NCBI GenBank assembly: GCA_937982425.1 | Contig: CALJLT010000045.1 | Span: 1-32,719 of the forward strand | Origin: an uncultured archaeon | GTDB taxonomy: Archaea; Nanobdellota; Nanobdellia; Pacearchaeales; GW2011-AR1 | Direction of reading: 5' to 3' | DNA: 32,719 nt | Shown: piece after piece, positions 16,528 through 24,390 of the stretch | Layout of the letters: the number at the start of each line of letters is the position of its first letter | Position numbering within the stretch: position 1 is the stretch's first letter | Made by a program: the position numbers and the translations under genes | The notes under the pieces: model-generated | Databases searched by the model: none | What the model was told of the DNA's origin: nothing | What the model saw: the letters and a program-made list of their open reading frames with translations, nothing else

Positions 16528-16722
16528 ATGAAAAAAGTTAATGCACTTTCTTTTGGAATTTTTTTGGGTTTTGCAATTGGATCTCTTGTGGGGGTGTTTG
16601 TAGGGATGATTCAAGGAGACCTTGCAGTTTGGCTTGCAATTGGAATTGGATCTGGAATAGCTTTGGGAGCTAGCATAGGTTATGCTTTTGAGGATTTGAG
16701 AAAAACCAAAAGATTTAAATAA
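16528..16722 (+). CDS. Small glycine-zipper membrane protein
   Basis: A 64-residue protein with two hydrophobic helices (about 6-26 and 32-52) rich in small residues (GFAIGSLVGVFVG, IGIGSGIALGASIG) in glycine-zipper spacing, ending in a basic tail (DLRKTKRFK). Such proteins oligomerise in membranes; the function is unknown. A TATA box (TTTTATATAC, about 16497-16506) is about 26 bases from the ATG, giving a leaderless mRNA. Its 3' end contains the promoter of the next gene. Confidence 0.7.
   Translation: MKKVNALSFGIFLGFAIGSLVGVFVGMIQGDLAVWLAIGIGSGIALGASIGYAFEDLRKTKRFK
16714..16721 (+). promoter_or_regulatory. TATA box deciding the start at 16743
   Basis: TTTAAATA at 16714-16721 lies inside the end of the small membrane-protein gene and is centred 26 bases before ATG 16743. 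This is the distance seen for leaderless genes throughout the window. It favours 16743 over the earlier ATG at 16722, which would lie inside the promoter. Confidence 0.55.
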
Positions 16723-16742
16723 TGTTATTTGTTAGTAGTAAC

Positions 16743-17225
16743 ATGGAAGAGAATGAATATATGAAAGGCGTACCAGAATGGGAAAAATATTACACTCAAC
16801 TATCTAATAAAGTTCTAGCGAGAGAATTTCTGAGTTATGATCCTGATGAAGATAAAGACGGAGGAAGAGGAATTTCTTTGGCAGAGGTTGTTAAAAGGAG
16901 ATCAAAAGAGTTGCCTCCCGAAATTTGGGCAAAGATAAATTCTTTAAAGGATCCTCAAAAAAATTTAGTTATTTTTTATTTAGATGCTAAAAAGAAAGGA
17001 TTGGGAGGAAATAACCTTACTCTTGATTTAGCCGAATTTTTAAAAGAAAAAGGAATTTACAGACTAAACATTGCCGAAGGTATGAAAATGAATCTTGATG
17101 ATATGCATACTGCTCACAATATGAGACAGATAAGGGCTGCTTTTATGCAGAGATACGAAAGAGGTCAAGAAATTTATGGAAATTTTTTAAGAGAGTATCA
17201 TGGTAGAAAAGGGTTAAGTATTTAA
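16743..17225 (+). CDS. Unknown soluble protein
   Basis: A 160-residue charged, mostly helical protein I do not recognise. It has no signal peptide, membrane helix or obvious metal motif. Visible features are an acidic patch (YDPDEDKDGGRG, about 30-41) that could bind Ca2+ but does not fit an EF-hand closely, and a His/Met-rich segment (GMKMNLDDMHTAHNMRQ). An in-frame ATG at 16722 would add seven residues, but a TATA box at 16714-16721 argues for 16743. It lies just upstream of FEN1 on the same strand, separated by 22 bases. No function is assigned. Confidence 0.7.
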   Translation: MEENEYMKGVPEWEKYYTQLSNKVLAREFLSYDPDEDKDGGRGISLAEVVKRRSKELPPEIWAKINSLKDPQKNLVIFYLDAKKKGLGGNNLTLDLAEFLKEKGIYRLNIAEGMKMNLDDMHTAHNMRQIRAAFMQRYERGQEIYGNFLREYHGRKGLSI

Positions 17226-17247
17226 TTTCTATTTTATATTTTAATTT

Positions 17248-18285
17248 ATGGGATTGAACATTAGAGAGATTGTTTCTAGAAAAGAAATTGAAATTTCTAA
17301 ACTTAAAGGAAAAACACTTTCAGTAGATGCATTTAACACTCTTTATCAATTTATTTCAACTATTAGGCAATATGATGGAAGTCCGCTACTAGACGAAGAG
17401 GGAAATATAACTTCTCATCTTTCTGGAATTTTTTATAGAAGTGTTGCTTTACTTTCAGAGGGGGTTAAATTGATCTATGTTTTTGATGGGGAAGCCCCTA
17501 AATTAAAGAAGAAAACACATGAAAAGAGACAAAATCTTAGGGAAATTATGAAGGAAAAATATGAAGAAGCAAAAGCAAGTGAAGATACAGAAGGAATGAA
17601 AAAATATAGTTCTCAGCTTATAAGATTAAATGATGAAATGATTGAAGAAAGCAAGGAACTCTTGCAAGCTTTGGGAGTTCAAGTTGTCAATGCCCCTGGA
17701 GAAGGAGAAGCACAAGCATCTTACATGTGTGCTCAAAAAAAAGTGTATGCTTGTGTAAGTCAAGATTATGATAGTTTGCTTTTTGGTTCCCCTGTTTTAA
17801 TTAGGAATTTAACTATTTCAAGAAAAAAGAAAACTGTTTCGGGTTATGTTGAAGTTTTACCAGAAATTATTGAAATTGATTCTGTTTTAAAAGAATTAAA
17901 AATTAATTTAGATCAATTTATTTGTTTAGGTATTATGGTTGGAACAGATTATAACCCTAAGGGAATTCCCAGAATAGGACAAAAAAAAGCTTTGGAAATT
18001 GTGAGGAAGTATGAGAAACCCGAAGAAATTTTTAGTTCAATAAAAGAAAAAATAGAAGAATTAAATGAAGAAGATTATTTTGATTGGAAAGAAATTTTTA
18101 ATTTAATTAAAACTCCTAACGTTAAAGATGTTGAAGTTGAAATTCCTTCTTTTGATTTTGAAAAAGTTAGAGAAATTTTAGTTGAGAGGCACGGTTTTAA
18201 TAAAGAAAGAGTTGATAAGCAACTTGAAAGGTTGGAAGGAATTAGGAAAGCAAAACAGCAAAAAGGTTTAGGAAGTTGGATATAG
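17248..18285 (+). CDS. fen: Flap endonuclease 1
   Basis: A 345-residue structure-specific nuclease that removes 5' flaps during Okazaki-fragment maturation and repair. The acidic metal-site residues are all present: D27 (SVDAFN), D80 (YVFDGEAP), E152 and E154 (APGEGEAQAS), D173 and D175 (SQDYDSLLFG), and D234 (VGTDYN). Then come the helix-hairpin-helix (GIPRIGQKKALEIV) and a basic C-terminal helix. The last residues, 338-345 (QKGLGSWI), form a PIP box with Trp-Ile in place of the usual aromatic pair, for PCNA docking. The length is the archaeal norm. A TATA-like element near 17217-17227 overlaps the upstream gene's stop. Confidence 0.96.
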   Translation: MGLNIREIVSRKEIEISKLKGKTLSVDAFNTLYQFISTIRQYDGSPLLDEEGNITSHLSGIFYRSVALLSEGVKLIYVFDGEAPKLKKKTHEKRQNLREIMKEKYEEAKASEDTEGMKKYSSQLIRLNDEMIEESKELLQALGVQVVNAPGEGEAQASYMCAQKKVYACVSQDYDSLLFGSPVLIRNLTISRKKKTVSGYVEVLPEIIEIDSVLKELKINLDQFICLGIMVGTDYNPKGIPRIGQKKALEIVRKYEKPEEIFSSIKEKIEELNEEDYFDWKEIFNLIKTPNVKDVEVEIPSFDFEKVREILVERHGFNKERVDKQLERLEGIRKAKQQKGLGSWI

Positions 18286-18348
18286 TGTAGTCATTATTTT
18301 GTAATAACATATAGTAAAACTTATAAAGTATTCTTTCTTCAATTTTTT

Positions 18349-18783
18349 ATGGAAGATAAAAATTTGAATTATATTATTTATGGAACAAATTTTGCAGCTA
18401 AATCTTTGATAAATGCTTCTTCTAATTATTTGGGAGAAGTTGGTTCTAAAATAAAAGATTTTAGCTCTAGCGTAGGGGGAATTGGTCATATGTGGGGGCC
18501 AATGATTTTTACAGCAGTAGATTTTTTGAGTAAAGCTGGAGGAAAATTAAATAGAAGTGTTAAATCAGCCGGTACTCTTTTCTATGGAATTCAAGCGGCA
18601 GCAGATTTAGTTCAAATTGGAAATGGGCATTTAGAATATGTAATCCCTTTATTTTTTGATGGTTCTATGGCTTATGTTGCAGGTAAAGATGCAGTTCAGG
18701 GCTATTTAAATAATAAGACTGATCCGATTAAAGATTCAGTTGAAACTTGGAAAGGATTAGAAAAGAGATTAAAGAAAAAGTGA
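18349..18783 (+). CDS. Unknown protein
   Basis: A 144-residue protein I do not recognise. It is Gly/Ser/Ala-rich with moderately hydrophobic stretches (about 50-62 GPMIFTAVDFL; 76-90 GTLFYGIQAAADLV; 95-115) that are too short or polar to be sure membrane helices. It ends in a Lys-rich tail. There is no signal peptide. The start is supported by a TATA box (CTTATAAAG, about 18320-18328), about 25 bases upstream of the ATG. It is convergent with the membrane protein at 18787, three bases away. It could be a lineage-specific small protein. Confidence 0.7.
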   Translation: MEDKNLNYIIYGTNFAAKSLINASSNYLGEVGSKIKDFSSSVGGIGHMWGPMIFTAVDFLSKAGGKLNRSVKSAGTLFYGIQAAADLVQIGNGHLEYVIPLFFDGSMAYVAGKDAVQGYLNNKTDPIKDSVETWKGLEKRLKKK

Positions 18784-18786
18784 TTT

Positions 18787-19737
18787 TTATTTTAATCTAT
18801 ATCCTTGATTTTTTGCTATATTTTCTATTGCCTTCATTGCCTGGATGTAACGATGTCTTAATTTTCCATCAGGAGTTCCAATTGCGGGTATTTTCCCTTT
18901 ATTTTTTCTTTGAATATCCCTTATTTTTTGTGAATAAAAATCATATTTATTTTGTAATTCACTATCTGATCTAATTCTTGTTTTCCTTGGACTTATTATA
19001 GAGGTTCCAGGAGAGGCACTTTTTTTTAATAAGCAAAAGAATATCCAGATTAAAACTAGAACAGTCCCAATAATTATCAACATGGTGTTTGTACCATAAA
19101 TTCCCAGTGTGATTATTATGATTCCTGCGATAAAGATTATAGGACATATTTTCCATTGGTGATCTTTAAACATATCAGGACCAATTCTGGTTCTTTCTTT
19201 TTTCAAGCAGAAAAAATCTAGGATTAAGAAAATTATTCCTAGGACCACAGATAATTCCCATTGGTAAACTAGTTTAAAAAATCCTACTGCAAAGAAAACT
19301 CCTCCAGTAATTGCAAGAAGAGCGCAAAATCCAAATAGTAAAAAGATTAAGATCATCAACCCAATAACTATCCAAGGAAGCATTGTGTAAAAAGCATTTT
19401 CACTTATACCCAAACTAAAGAAAACGGTTCCGACGCTGAAGTTTGAACGGACTAAACCATAAATAACAAAGAAAGAAATTCCTATCGAGAGAATAGCTGC
19501 AGTAGTTCTGTCACTTTTGAAGAATTTTTTTAGTGAAAACATACACATAGCAAACACCATTAAGAAGGCCATTGCTAAAGCAATTAAATCAATATTTAGG
19601 CTATCAAATAAACCCATAGGAGAAAATCTTCCATATCCCCCATAATAGAGGTTGTTTGAATATTGGTCGTACCTTATATAAGCGCTTGCAAAAGCTAAAG
19701 AAAATATTGAAGCGACAATTACAAGACCTCTTTTCAT
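18787..19737 (-). CDS. Multi-pass membrane protein of unknown function
   Basis: A 316-residue protein with an N-terminal signal-like helix (1-20), then a short Tyr/Gly-rich external segment (YIRYDQYSNNLYYGGYG). About six membrane helices follow (near 50-70, 79-97, 118-148 possibly as two, 160-178, 197-214, 218-237). A basic, soluble C-terminal domain of about 75 residues (KYDFYSQKIRDIQRKN...) is predicted to be helical and cytoplasmic. No transporter or enzyme signature is seen. The Tyr/Gly-rich segment after the signal resembles archaeal proteins with an exposed N-terminal linker. A TATA element (ATTTTAAAAAC, about 19759-19768) supports the start. Confidence 0.75.
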   Translation of the reverse strand: MKRGLVIVASIFSLAFASAYIRYDQYSNNLYYGGYGRFSPMGLFDSLNIDLIALAMAFLMVFAMCMFSLKKFFKSDRTTAAILSIGISFFVIYGLVRSNFSVGTVFFSLGISENAFYTMLPWIVIGLMILIFLLFGFCALLAITGGVFFAVGFFKLVYQWELSVVLGIIFLILDFFCLKKERTRIGPDMFKDHQWKICPIIFIAGIIIITLGIYGTNTMLIIIGTVLVLIWIFFCLLKKSASPGTSIISPRKTRIRSDSELQNKYDFYSQKIRDIQRKNKGKIPAIGTPDGKLRHRYIQAMKAIENIAKNQGYRLK

Positions 19738-19807
19738 TAAATTATTAAGTTTTTTGTGTTTTTAAAATTATAGAATCTTTTATATATTTAATTTATGATT
19801 TAAATTT

Positions 19808-20596
19808 ATGAAACAGAAGGCCTATACTATTTACGGAAATATAGCGGTCGTTAATTTTCCTTTGGATTTTAAAATCAAAGATAAAAAGAATTTTGCAAAG
19901 GAAATTTTAAAACTAAATAAAGGTGTTCGTACTGTTTTGGAAAAATCAGAAAAATTTAAGGGGAGATTAAGAAAGCAAAAAACTTCTTGGATTTTAGGAG
20001 ATAAGACTAAAGAAGTTTTATACAGAGAAAATGGATGTGAATTTAGGTTTAACATAGATGAAACTTATTTTTCTCCTAGACTTTCTAATGAAAGAAAAGA
20101 GATTTCAAGTTTAATGAAGAAAGGAGAAAAAGTTTTTGTTTGTTTTGCAGGAGTGTCTCCGTTTTCAATTGTAATTGCAAAAAATTCAAAAGTAGAAAAA
20201 GTTTATTCTAATGAAATCAATAGGAAAGCAAACGAATATGGGGAAATTAATATTAAGAGAAATAAAGTCCAAGAGAAAGTTGAGCTTGTTCCCGGAGATA
20301 TAAAACGTGTTGCTCTAAAATTAGTTAAGGAAAAAAAAGTTTTTGACGTGATTGTTATGGCAAGACCTCAATTAAAAAATACTTTTCTTGAGAATATTTT
20401 TCCTTTAACTAAGAAAAAAACCAGAGTTTACTATTATGATTTTTGTAAAGAAGATGAAATTGATTCTAAAATTCAAATGGTTAAGGAAATTGCTTTTAAG
20501 GTAAAGAAAAAAATTAAAATTTTAAATGTAAAAAAAGCCGGAGAAATTGGTCCGTTTAAATTTAGGATAAGAATAGATTTTATTGTTGAAGATTAA
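19808..20596 (+). CDS. Trm5/Tyw2-like SAM methyltransferase, degenerate
   Basis: A 262-residue relative of archaeal tRNA(m1G37) methyltransferase. It has the D2-like region (GNIAVVNFP; YRENGCEFRFNID, about 10-84), the hallmark YFSPRLSNER (87-96) with R91, and a Rossmann SAM site. Motif I reads VCFAGVSPFS (111-120) instead of DMFAGVGPFS: the first Asp is Cys and the second Gly is S117. Motif IV, normally NLPxxA with a catalytic Asn, reads MARPQLK (184-190), so Asn is A185. The N-terminal D1 domain is also missing. It may have lost m1G37 activity, methylate something else, or be a binding-only paralogue. TATA TTTTATATATTT (about 19777-19788) gives a leaderless mRNA. Confidence 0.8.
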   Translation: MKQKAYTIYGNIAVVNFPLDFKIKDKKNFAKEILKLNKGVRTVLEKSEKFKGRLRKQKTSWILGDKTKEVLYRENGCEFRFNIDETYFSPRLSNERKEISSLMKKGEKVFVCFAGVSPFSIVIAKNSKVEKVYSNEINRKANEYGEINIKRNKVQEKVELVPGDIKRVALKLVKEKKVFDVIVMARPQLKNTFLENIFPLTKKKTRVYYYDFCKEDEIDSKIQMVKEIAFKVKKKIKILNVKKAGEIGPFKFRIRIDFIVED

Positions 20597-20810
20597 GTAA
20601 TTCTTTGAAATCTAGTTCAATTTCTTCTAAGGAAGGTTTTATTCTTGTTAATCTTTTTGTATTTCTTTTTTTTATTGGGGGTTGTAAATCCATTAAACGA
20701 TATAAATCAGAGATTCCATATTCAGATCCGCTTGTTTCAATAAGATATCCCCTTTTTGGAGTTCTTTCTAATCCATATAATTCTTGAATACTTTGATAAT
20801 TTGCAATCAT
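20580..20810 (-). CDS. Small unknown protein
   Basis: A 76-residue basic, soluble protein (MIANYQSIQELYG...) with an acidic C-terminal helix (PSLEEIELDFKELLNLQQ). No known domain is recognised. Its 3' end overlaps the convergent methyltransferase gene by 17 bases. A TATA-like TTTTAAAATATA lies about 25-30 bases upstream of the ATG. A plus-strand frame in the same place starts with TTG and lacks such a promoter, so the minus strand is preferred. Function unknown. Confidence 0.5.
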   Translation of the reverse strand: MIANYQSIQELYGLERTPKRGYLIETSGSEYGISDLYRLMDLQPPIKKRNTKRLTRIKPSLEEIELDFKELLNLQQ

Positions 20811-20855
20811 TATAATTTTAGTTTTTTATATTTTAAAAATGTTCCTATTTTGTAG

Positions 20856-22169
20856 TTATAACTCTTTTTTAATATCTACCGCTGTTGGGGCTTGTCCTCC
20901 ATGCCAAGTAAATCTAGGTCTTATTCTCATAGGGTAAATTCTTTCAGAATTATCATCTAAAATTATAGCCGATCCCTTTAATCCAGGAAGATCGTTCATA
21001 TAGCCTTGAATTGTATTTGTTAGGTAACTCTGCATCATGTGGTTAAGAGCTTCAATATCTTGCTTGGAAGTAACACGATGAGAAATTACGATGTCCGATT
21101 GAGTTATAACATCAGTATGAATTTTTCCGGGTTGTTGAGTTGCTAAAACCACAGATATTCCTGGTTGCCTACCTTCTCTCAAAATTTGAACTAAAGCATC
21201 AGTTGAAATCACTTTTTCATCTTTAGGTAAAAATTCATGCGCTTCATCTATAAATAACCAAATTAAAGGAGTTTCTTTTTCTTCACCTTCTTTAAAATAA
21301 TCCATTCTTCTTTCAAGGTCTTTAATCTCTTCTATTTTTCTTGCGGACATTCTTTCGTTAAAAAGTTTTCTTGAAATTAAACTAATTACTAATGCTCTTA
21401 CATTAAAAGCTCCTATTGAATTGTATACACTTAAATCTAGTACGCTTGTTTTTCCACCTTCAATCAAATCTCTTATTTTTGTAGGAGGTATTTTCTTTTT
21501 TGCAAAAATTCCCCAGTTATTAGCAGTTTGAAATAATCCTACCGCCGCATTTATTATCTCTTTTTCGCTTTTCTTATCTTTTTCTAATTCAGAAATTATT
21601 TCTTCAATGTCAAAATTTTCTTTTTCATTTTTTAAATTATTAAGTGTTCGATCTATTAAAACAGAAACAGGGTTGATTAGTTCAAGTCCGAAAGTTATTA
21701 TCCAATCTTCTGCACTTAATTCTGAAACACTTAAGGCAAAAGGAAGGTCAACCGGAATTTTTTTTTCTAAAAAAGAGTCATAATGTCCGAAAGGAACAAA
21801 AATTTTAACGGGAAGTTTTTTTGGTTTTAAATTCCATTCATGAAGCAAATCTTTATCTTTTTCATTTTCATATTTCATTGTCCAATATATTCCCATCGTG
21901 TCGAATATAAGAGAGCCTATGTTTGAACTAACTTCTTTAGGAAGATTGGACATTTCTTCTGTTAATACTCCCATTGTGTAAGATTTTCCAGATCCTCTTT
22001 TTCCGGCAATTAAAATTACGTGGCTTCTTGCAACATCAATAAAAATATTATTCGATAAAGAAGTATATTGACCCATTTTAACGTAACCTTTTCCTACATT
22101 AATAAGTCCTTTTTCCTTGAAAAATTTTTTATCACTCTCATTTCTACCAATTATTATGTCATAAGCCAT
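20856..22169 (-). CDS. herA: HerA-family ATPase (DNA translocase-like)
   Basis: A 437-residue FtsK/HerA-type ATPase. An N-terminal HAS-like barrel region (about 1-45) is followed by Walker A GKRGSGKS (56-63) and Walker B LFIDEAHEF (305-313). A REGRQPG box (331-337) and a QQPGKI sensor region follow. The typical archaeal C-terminal latch RPRFTWHGGQAP ends near 428. HerA hexamers pump DNA and, with NurA nuclease and Mre11-Rad50, resect double-strand breaks. Here it stands alone: none of those partners is adjacent, so it could also be a HerA-like protein with another partner. It has its own TATA element (AAAATTAAAAAC, near 22195). Confidence 0.85.
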   Translation of the reverse strand: MAYDIIIGRNESDKKFFKEKGLINVGKGYVKMGQYTSLSNNIFIDVARSHVILIAGKRGSGKSYTMGVLTEEMSNLPKEVSSNIGSLIFDTMGIYWTMKYENEKDKDLLHEWNLKPKKLPVKIFVPFGHYDSFLEKKIPVDLPFALSVSELSAEDWIITFGLELINPVSVLIDRTLNNLKNEKENFDIEEIISELEKDKKSEKEIINAAVGLFQTANNWGIFAKKKIPPTKIRDLIEGGKTSVLDLSVYNSIGAFNVRALVISLISRKLFNERMSARKIEEIKDLERRMDYFKEGEEKETPLIWLFIDEAHEFLPKDEKVISTDALVQILREGRQPGISVVLATQQPGKIHTDVITQSDIVISHRVTSKQDIEALNHMMQSYLTNTIQGYMNDLPGLKGSAIILDDNSERIYPMRIRPRFTWHGGQAPTAVDIKKEL

Positions 22170-22282
22170 GTTAGTTCTAAGAATTGCGTGTTTTTAATTT
22201 TTCTTATTTATTAAAATGCAAAAAATCTTTTATTTTTGAATTTTTTGGAAAGTTTTATAAAAGCTTTTTATTTAGAAAGGAA

Positions 22283-23236
22283 ATGAGTGAAGATAAAAAA
22301 AGGGCTGAAGAACATAAAATTGCACATAAGAAAAAAAAACTTGATGTTTGGAAAGTTACTAGTTTTGTTTTAATTGCTTTTATAATTGTTGCTGGGCTTT
22401 TTATTGTTTTTTCTGGAGTTTCTAAAAATAAAGTTGGAAATATTGCTTCCGCTTATGTTGCTTCACAATTAGGTTATGATAATGAGGTTCAAGGAATTAA
22501 AAGTCATTCAAAAGATTTGTATGAAGTTTCTTTAGTTATTGAAGGTAATGTGATTCCTGTTTATATTACCAAAAATGGAAATAGTTTATTTAGCGGATTT
22601 TATGATTTAAGTGATTTTAATCAAAATGGAGTTAGTCCTTCTAATAATAATCCTGTGAGTACAGATGTTCCAAAATCAGATAAACCTGAAATTGAATTAT
22701 TCCTTTGGGCTTATTGTCCTTACGGTGTTACTGCTCAGAGTCCATTAGCTGAAGTTGCTAATTTGTTAAAAGGTAGCGCAAACTTTAAAGCTGTAATGTA
22801 TCACGATGGGCACGGAGCTTATGAAAAGCAACAAAATATGATTCAAGAGTGTATTCAAGTTGTTTCCCCTGATAAGTATTGGGATTATGCTACTTTGTTT
22901 GTAGATGAAATTTATCCAACTTGTGGAGCTACAAGAGATATTGATTGTGATAAAACAGAATCTGTGAGAGTTATGAAATCATTAGGAATAGATTCAGACG
23001 CAGTTTTAAGTTGTGTTCAAACTCAAGGTCAAGCTTTGTTCGACGCAGATAAGGCTAGAGCTCAAGCATTGGGAGTTCAAGGTTCGCCAACACTTGTAAT
23101 AAATGGAGTTATAGTTAATGCTGCAAGAAATGCTGAAGCTTTCAAGAGTTCAGTTTGTAGTGCTTTCAATAACGCACCAGAATTATGTGCAGAAGCTTTA
23201 TCTTCAGCAGGCGCAACAGCTGCAGGTAATTGTTAG
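22283..23236 (+). CDS. Membrane-anchored DsbA-like thioredoxin-fold protein
   Basis: A 317-residue protein. A Lys-rich cytoplasmic N-terminus is followed by a membrane helix (about 25-45). A small domain (about 50-110), a Ser/Asn/Pro linker (about 115-135) and a thioredoxin-fold domain (136-290) face outward. The active site is A-Y-C145-P-Y-G148, with Gly where the second redox Cys of CPYC would be. The cis-Pro loop is GSPT (P269). Seven further cysteines (190, 214, 222, 244, 292, 302, 317) suggest structural disulfides or use of a distal Cys as resolving thiol. It could be a thiol-disulfide oxidoreductase or isomerase for secreted proteins. TATA GTTTTATAAAAGC (about 22251-22263) supports ATG 22283 over an in-frame ATG at 22184. 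Confidence 0.85.
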   Translation: MSEDKKRAEEHKIAHKKKKLDVWKVTSFVLIAFIIVAGLFIVFSGVSKNKVGNIASAYVASQLGYDNEVQGIKSHSKDLYEVSLVIEGNVIPVYITKNGNSLFSGFYDLSDFNQNGVSPSNNNPVSTDVPKSDKPEIELFLWAYCPYGVTAQSPLAEVANLLKGSANFKAVMYHDGHGAYEKQQNMIQECIQVVSPDKYWDYATLFVDEIYPTCGATRDIDCDKTESVRVMKSLGIDSDAVLSCVQTQGQALFDADKARAQALGVQGSPTLVINGVIVNAARNAEAFKSSVCSAFNNAPELCAEALSSAGATAAGNC

Positions 23237-23283
23237 GTTTTATTAGTTAATTTTATATAGATATTTTGTTTTCCTAGCCTATA

Positions 23284-24390
23284 ATGAAAAAACAATTCCA
23301 GAATATTCTGATGTTTCTTGGAGGGGTTTTTATTTTGGCATTTTTATTAATTTTGGCAATTTTAATTTTTCCAGCCAAGTATTCCCTAGAGTTTTATCTA
23401 GAGGATAATTCTACTATTGATGGGTTTGTTTATTTTGAGAAAGAATTTATTGGAACTACAAATAATGGATTAATTAAAATTTCTGAAAATAAGATTGGCC
23501 CTGGAGAATTGGCTTTTGTTGGGATTGATAAAGAAGGCAAGGAATATACCATTTATTTTGATATGATAGAGGAGGATTATTTATCTTACTATATCTCTTT
23601 TATCATAACTAATGAAGATATAACTTATTCTCAATTAGATCTTTCTCAAATTAATGAAACTATCTTAAGAGATAAAATCTTTAATTTAATTAATAAAAAA
23701 AGAGATGAATACCAAATTCAAGAAGTTAGAAGGAATATTCTTTTAGATAAAGTTGCACAAGATTATGCTGAAGAGATGATTATTACAGAATTATTTGCTC
23801 ATGAGCCTTATGAAGGTTATGGTCCAGGAGAAAGGTTGCAAAAAAAAGATATTTTTTACTTGTCTTTTTCAGAGGTTCTTTCTCAAACATATTTTTATCA
23901 AGAAGAAGAGTTTGTTTCTGATGTTGTGGAGGGATGGATTAAGAGCCCGAGTCATCGTTCTACAATTTTGGATTCAGGAAAACCAATTTATTGGGAAAGT
24001 TTGGGAATAGGGGTTTCTTGTGAAGAAAATGAAGAAGGAATTGTTTGTTATGTGGTTGGTCTTTTTGGAAGATTAGAATCTTTTTTTTCAGATGAACTAA
24101 GAAGAGATTATTATATTCCTTATGAGCTTTATTCAGAAGGATTAGGGTTTAGTTCTCCTGTAAATGCGAAGATTATATTCAACTCTAGTGAAAAAATGGA
24201 TATACTTTTATTGAAATCAATTGAAGACTATGAACAATTGTTAAAAGGAAATTCTTACGACGAAATTTTTCATAAAAAGGGGATTAATTTTTATGAAGAA
24301 GAAATAGAATTAATCGAAGGGTATATTCTAGTCCCTCATGCAAGTGTTAAAGATAGTGATTATAATTTAACTATAATATATAACTACTAA
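23284..24390 (+). CDS. Membrane-anchored CAP/SCP-domain protein
   Basis: A 368-residue protein. The membrane anchor (about 8-30) is followed by a beta-rich extracytoplasmic region (33-120) and a CAP domain (about 128-262). The CAP cavity residues are visible: H173 (LFAHEPYEGYGPGER), E197 (FSEVLSQ) and H224 (KSPSHRSTIL), followed by GIGVSC...VVGLFG strands. The C-terminal ~105 residues are beta-rich and unassigned. CAP domains occur in secreted proteins that bind sterols, peptides or other ligands, or act as toxins; the archaeal function is unknown. TATA TTTTATATAG (about 23253-23262) is 26 bases before ATG. It follows the DsbA-like gene, and its stop abuts the convergent rfcL stop with no gap. 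Confidence 0.85.
   Translation: MKKQFQNILMFLGGVFILAFLLILAILIFPAKYSLEFYLEDNSTIDGFVYFEKEFIGTTNNGLIKISENKIGPGELAFVGIDKEGKEYTIYFDMIEEDYLSYYISFIITNEDITYSQLDLSQINETILRDKIFNLINKKRDEYQIQEVRRNILLDKVAQDYAEEMIITELFAHEPYEGYGPGERLQKKDIFYLSFSEVLSQTYFYQEEEFVSDVVEGWIKSPSHRSTILDSGKPIYWESLGIGVSCEENEEGIVCYVVGLFGRLESFFSDELRRDYYIPYELYSEGLGFSSPVNAKIIFNSSEKMDILLLKSIEDYEQLLKGNSYDEIFHKKGINFYEEEIELIEGYILVPHASVKDSDYNLTIIYNY

Noticed and set aside
20605..20787. Plus-strand 60-residue lipoprotein-like frame (GGCKS)
   Set aside because: It starts with TTG without promoter or ribosome-binding site. The opposite-strand 76-residue frame has a promoter and better composition.
22184..22282. Longer N-terminus of the DsbA-like protein starting at 22184
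   Set aside because: A TATA box at about 22251-22263 lies inside this extension, and the extension is Phe/Lys-rich like translated promoter DNA.
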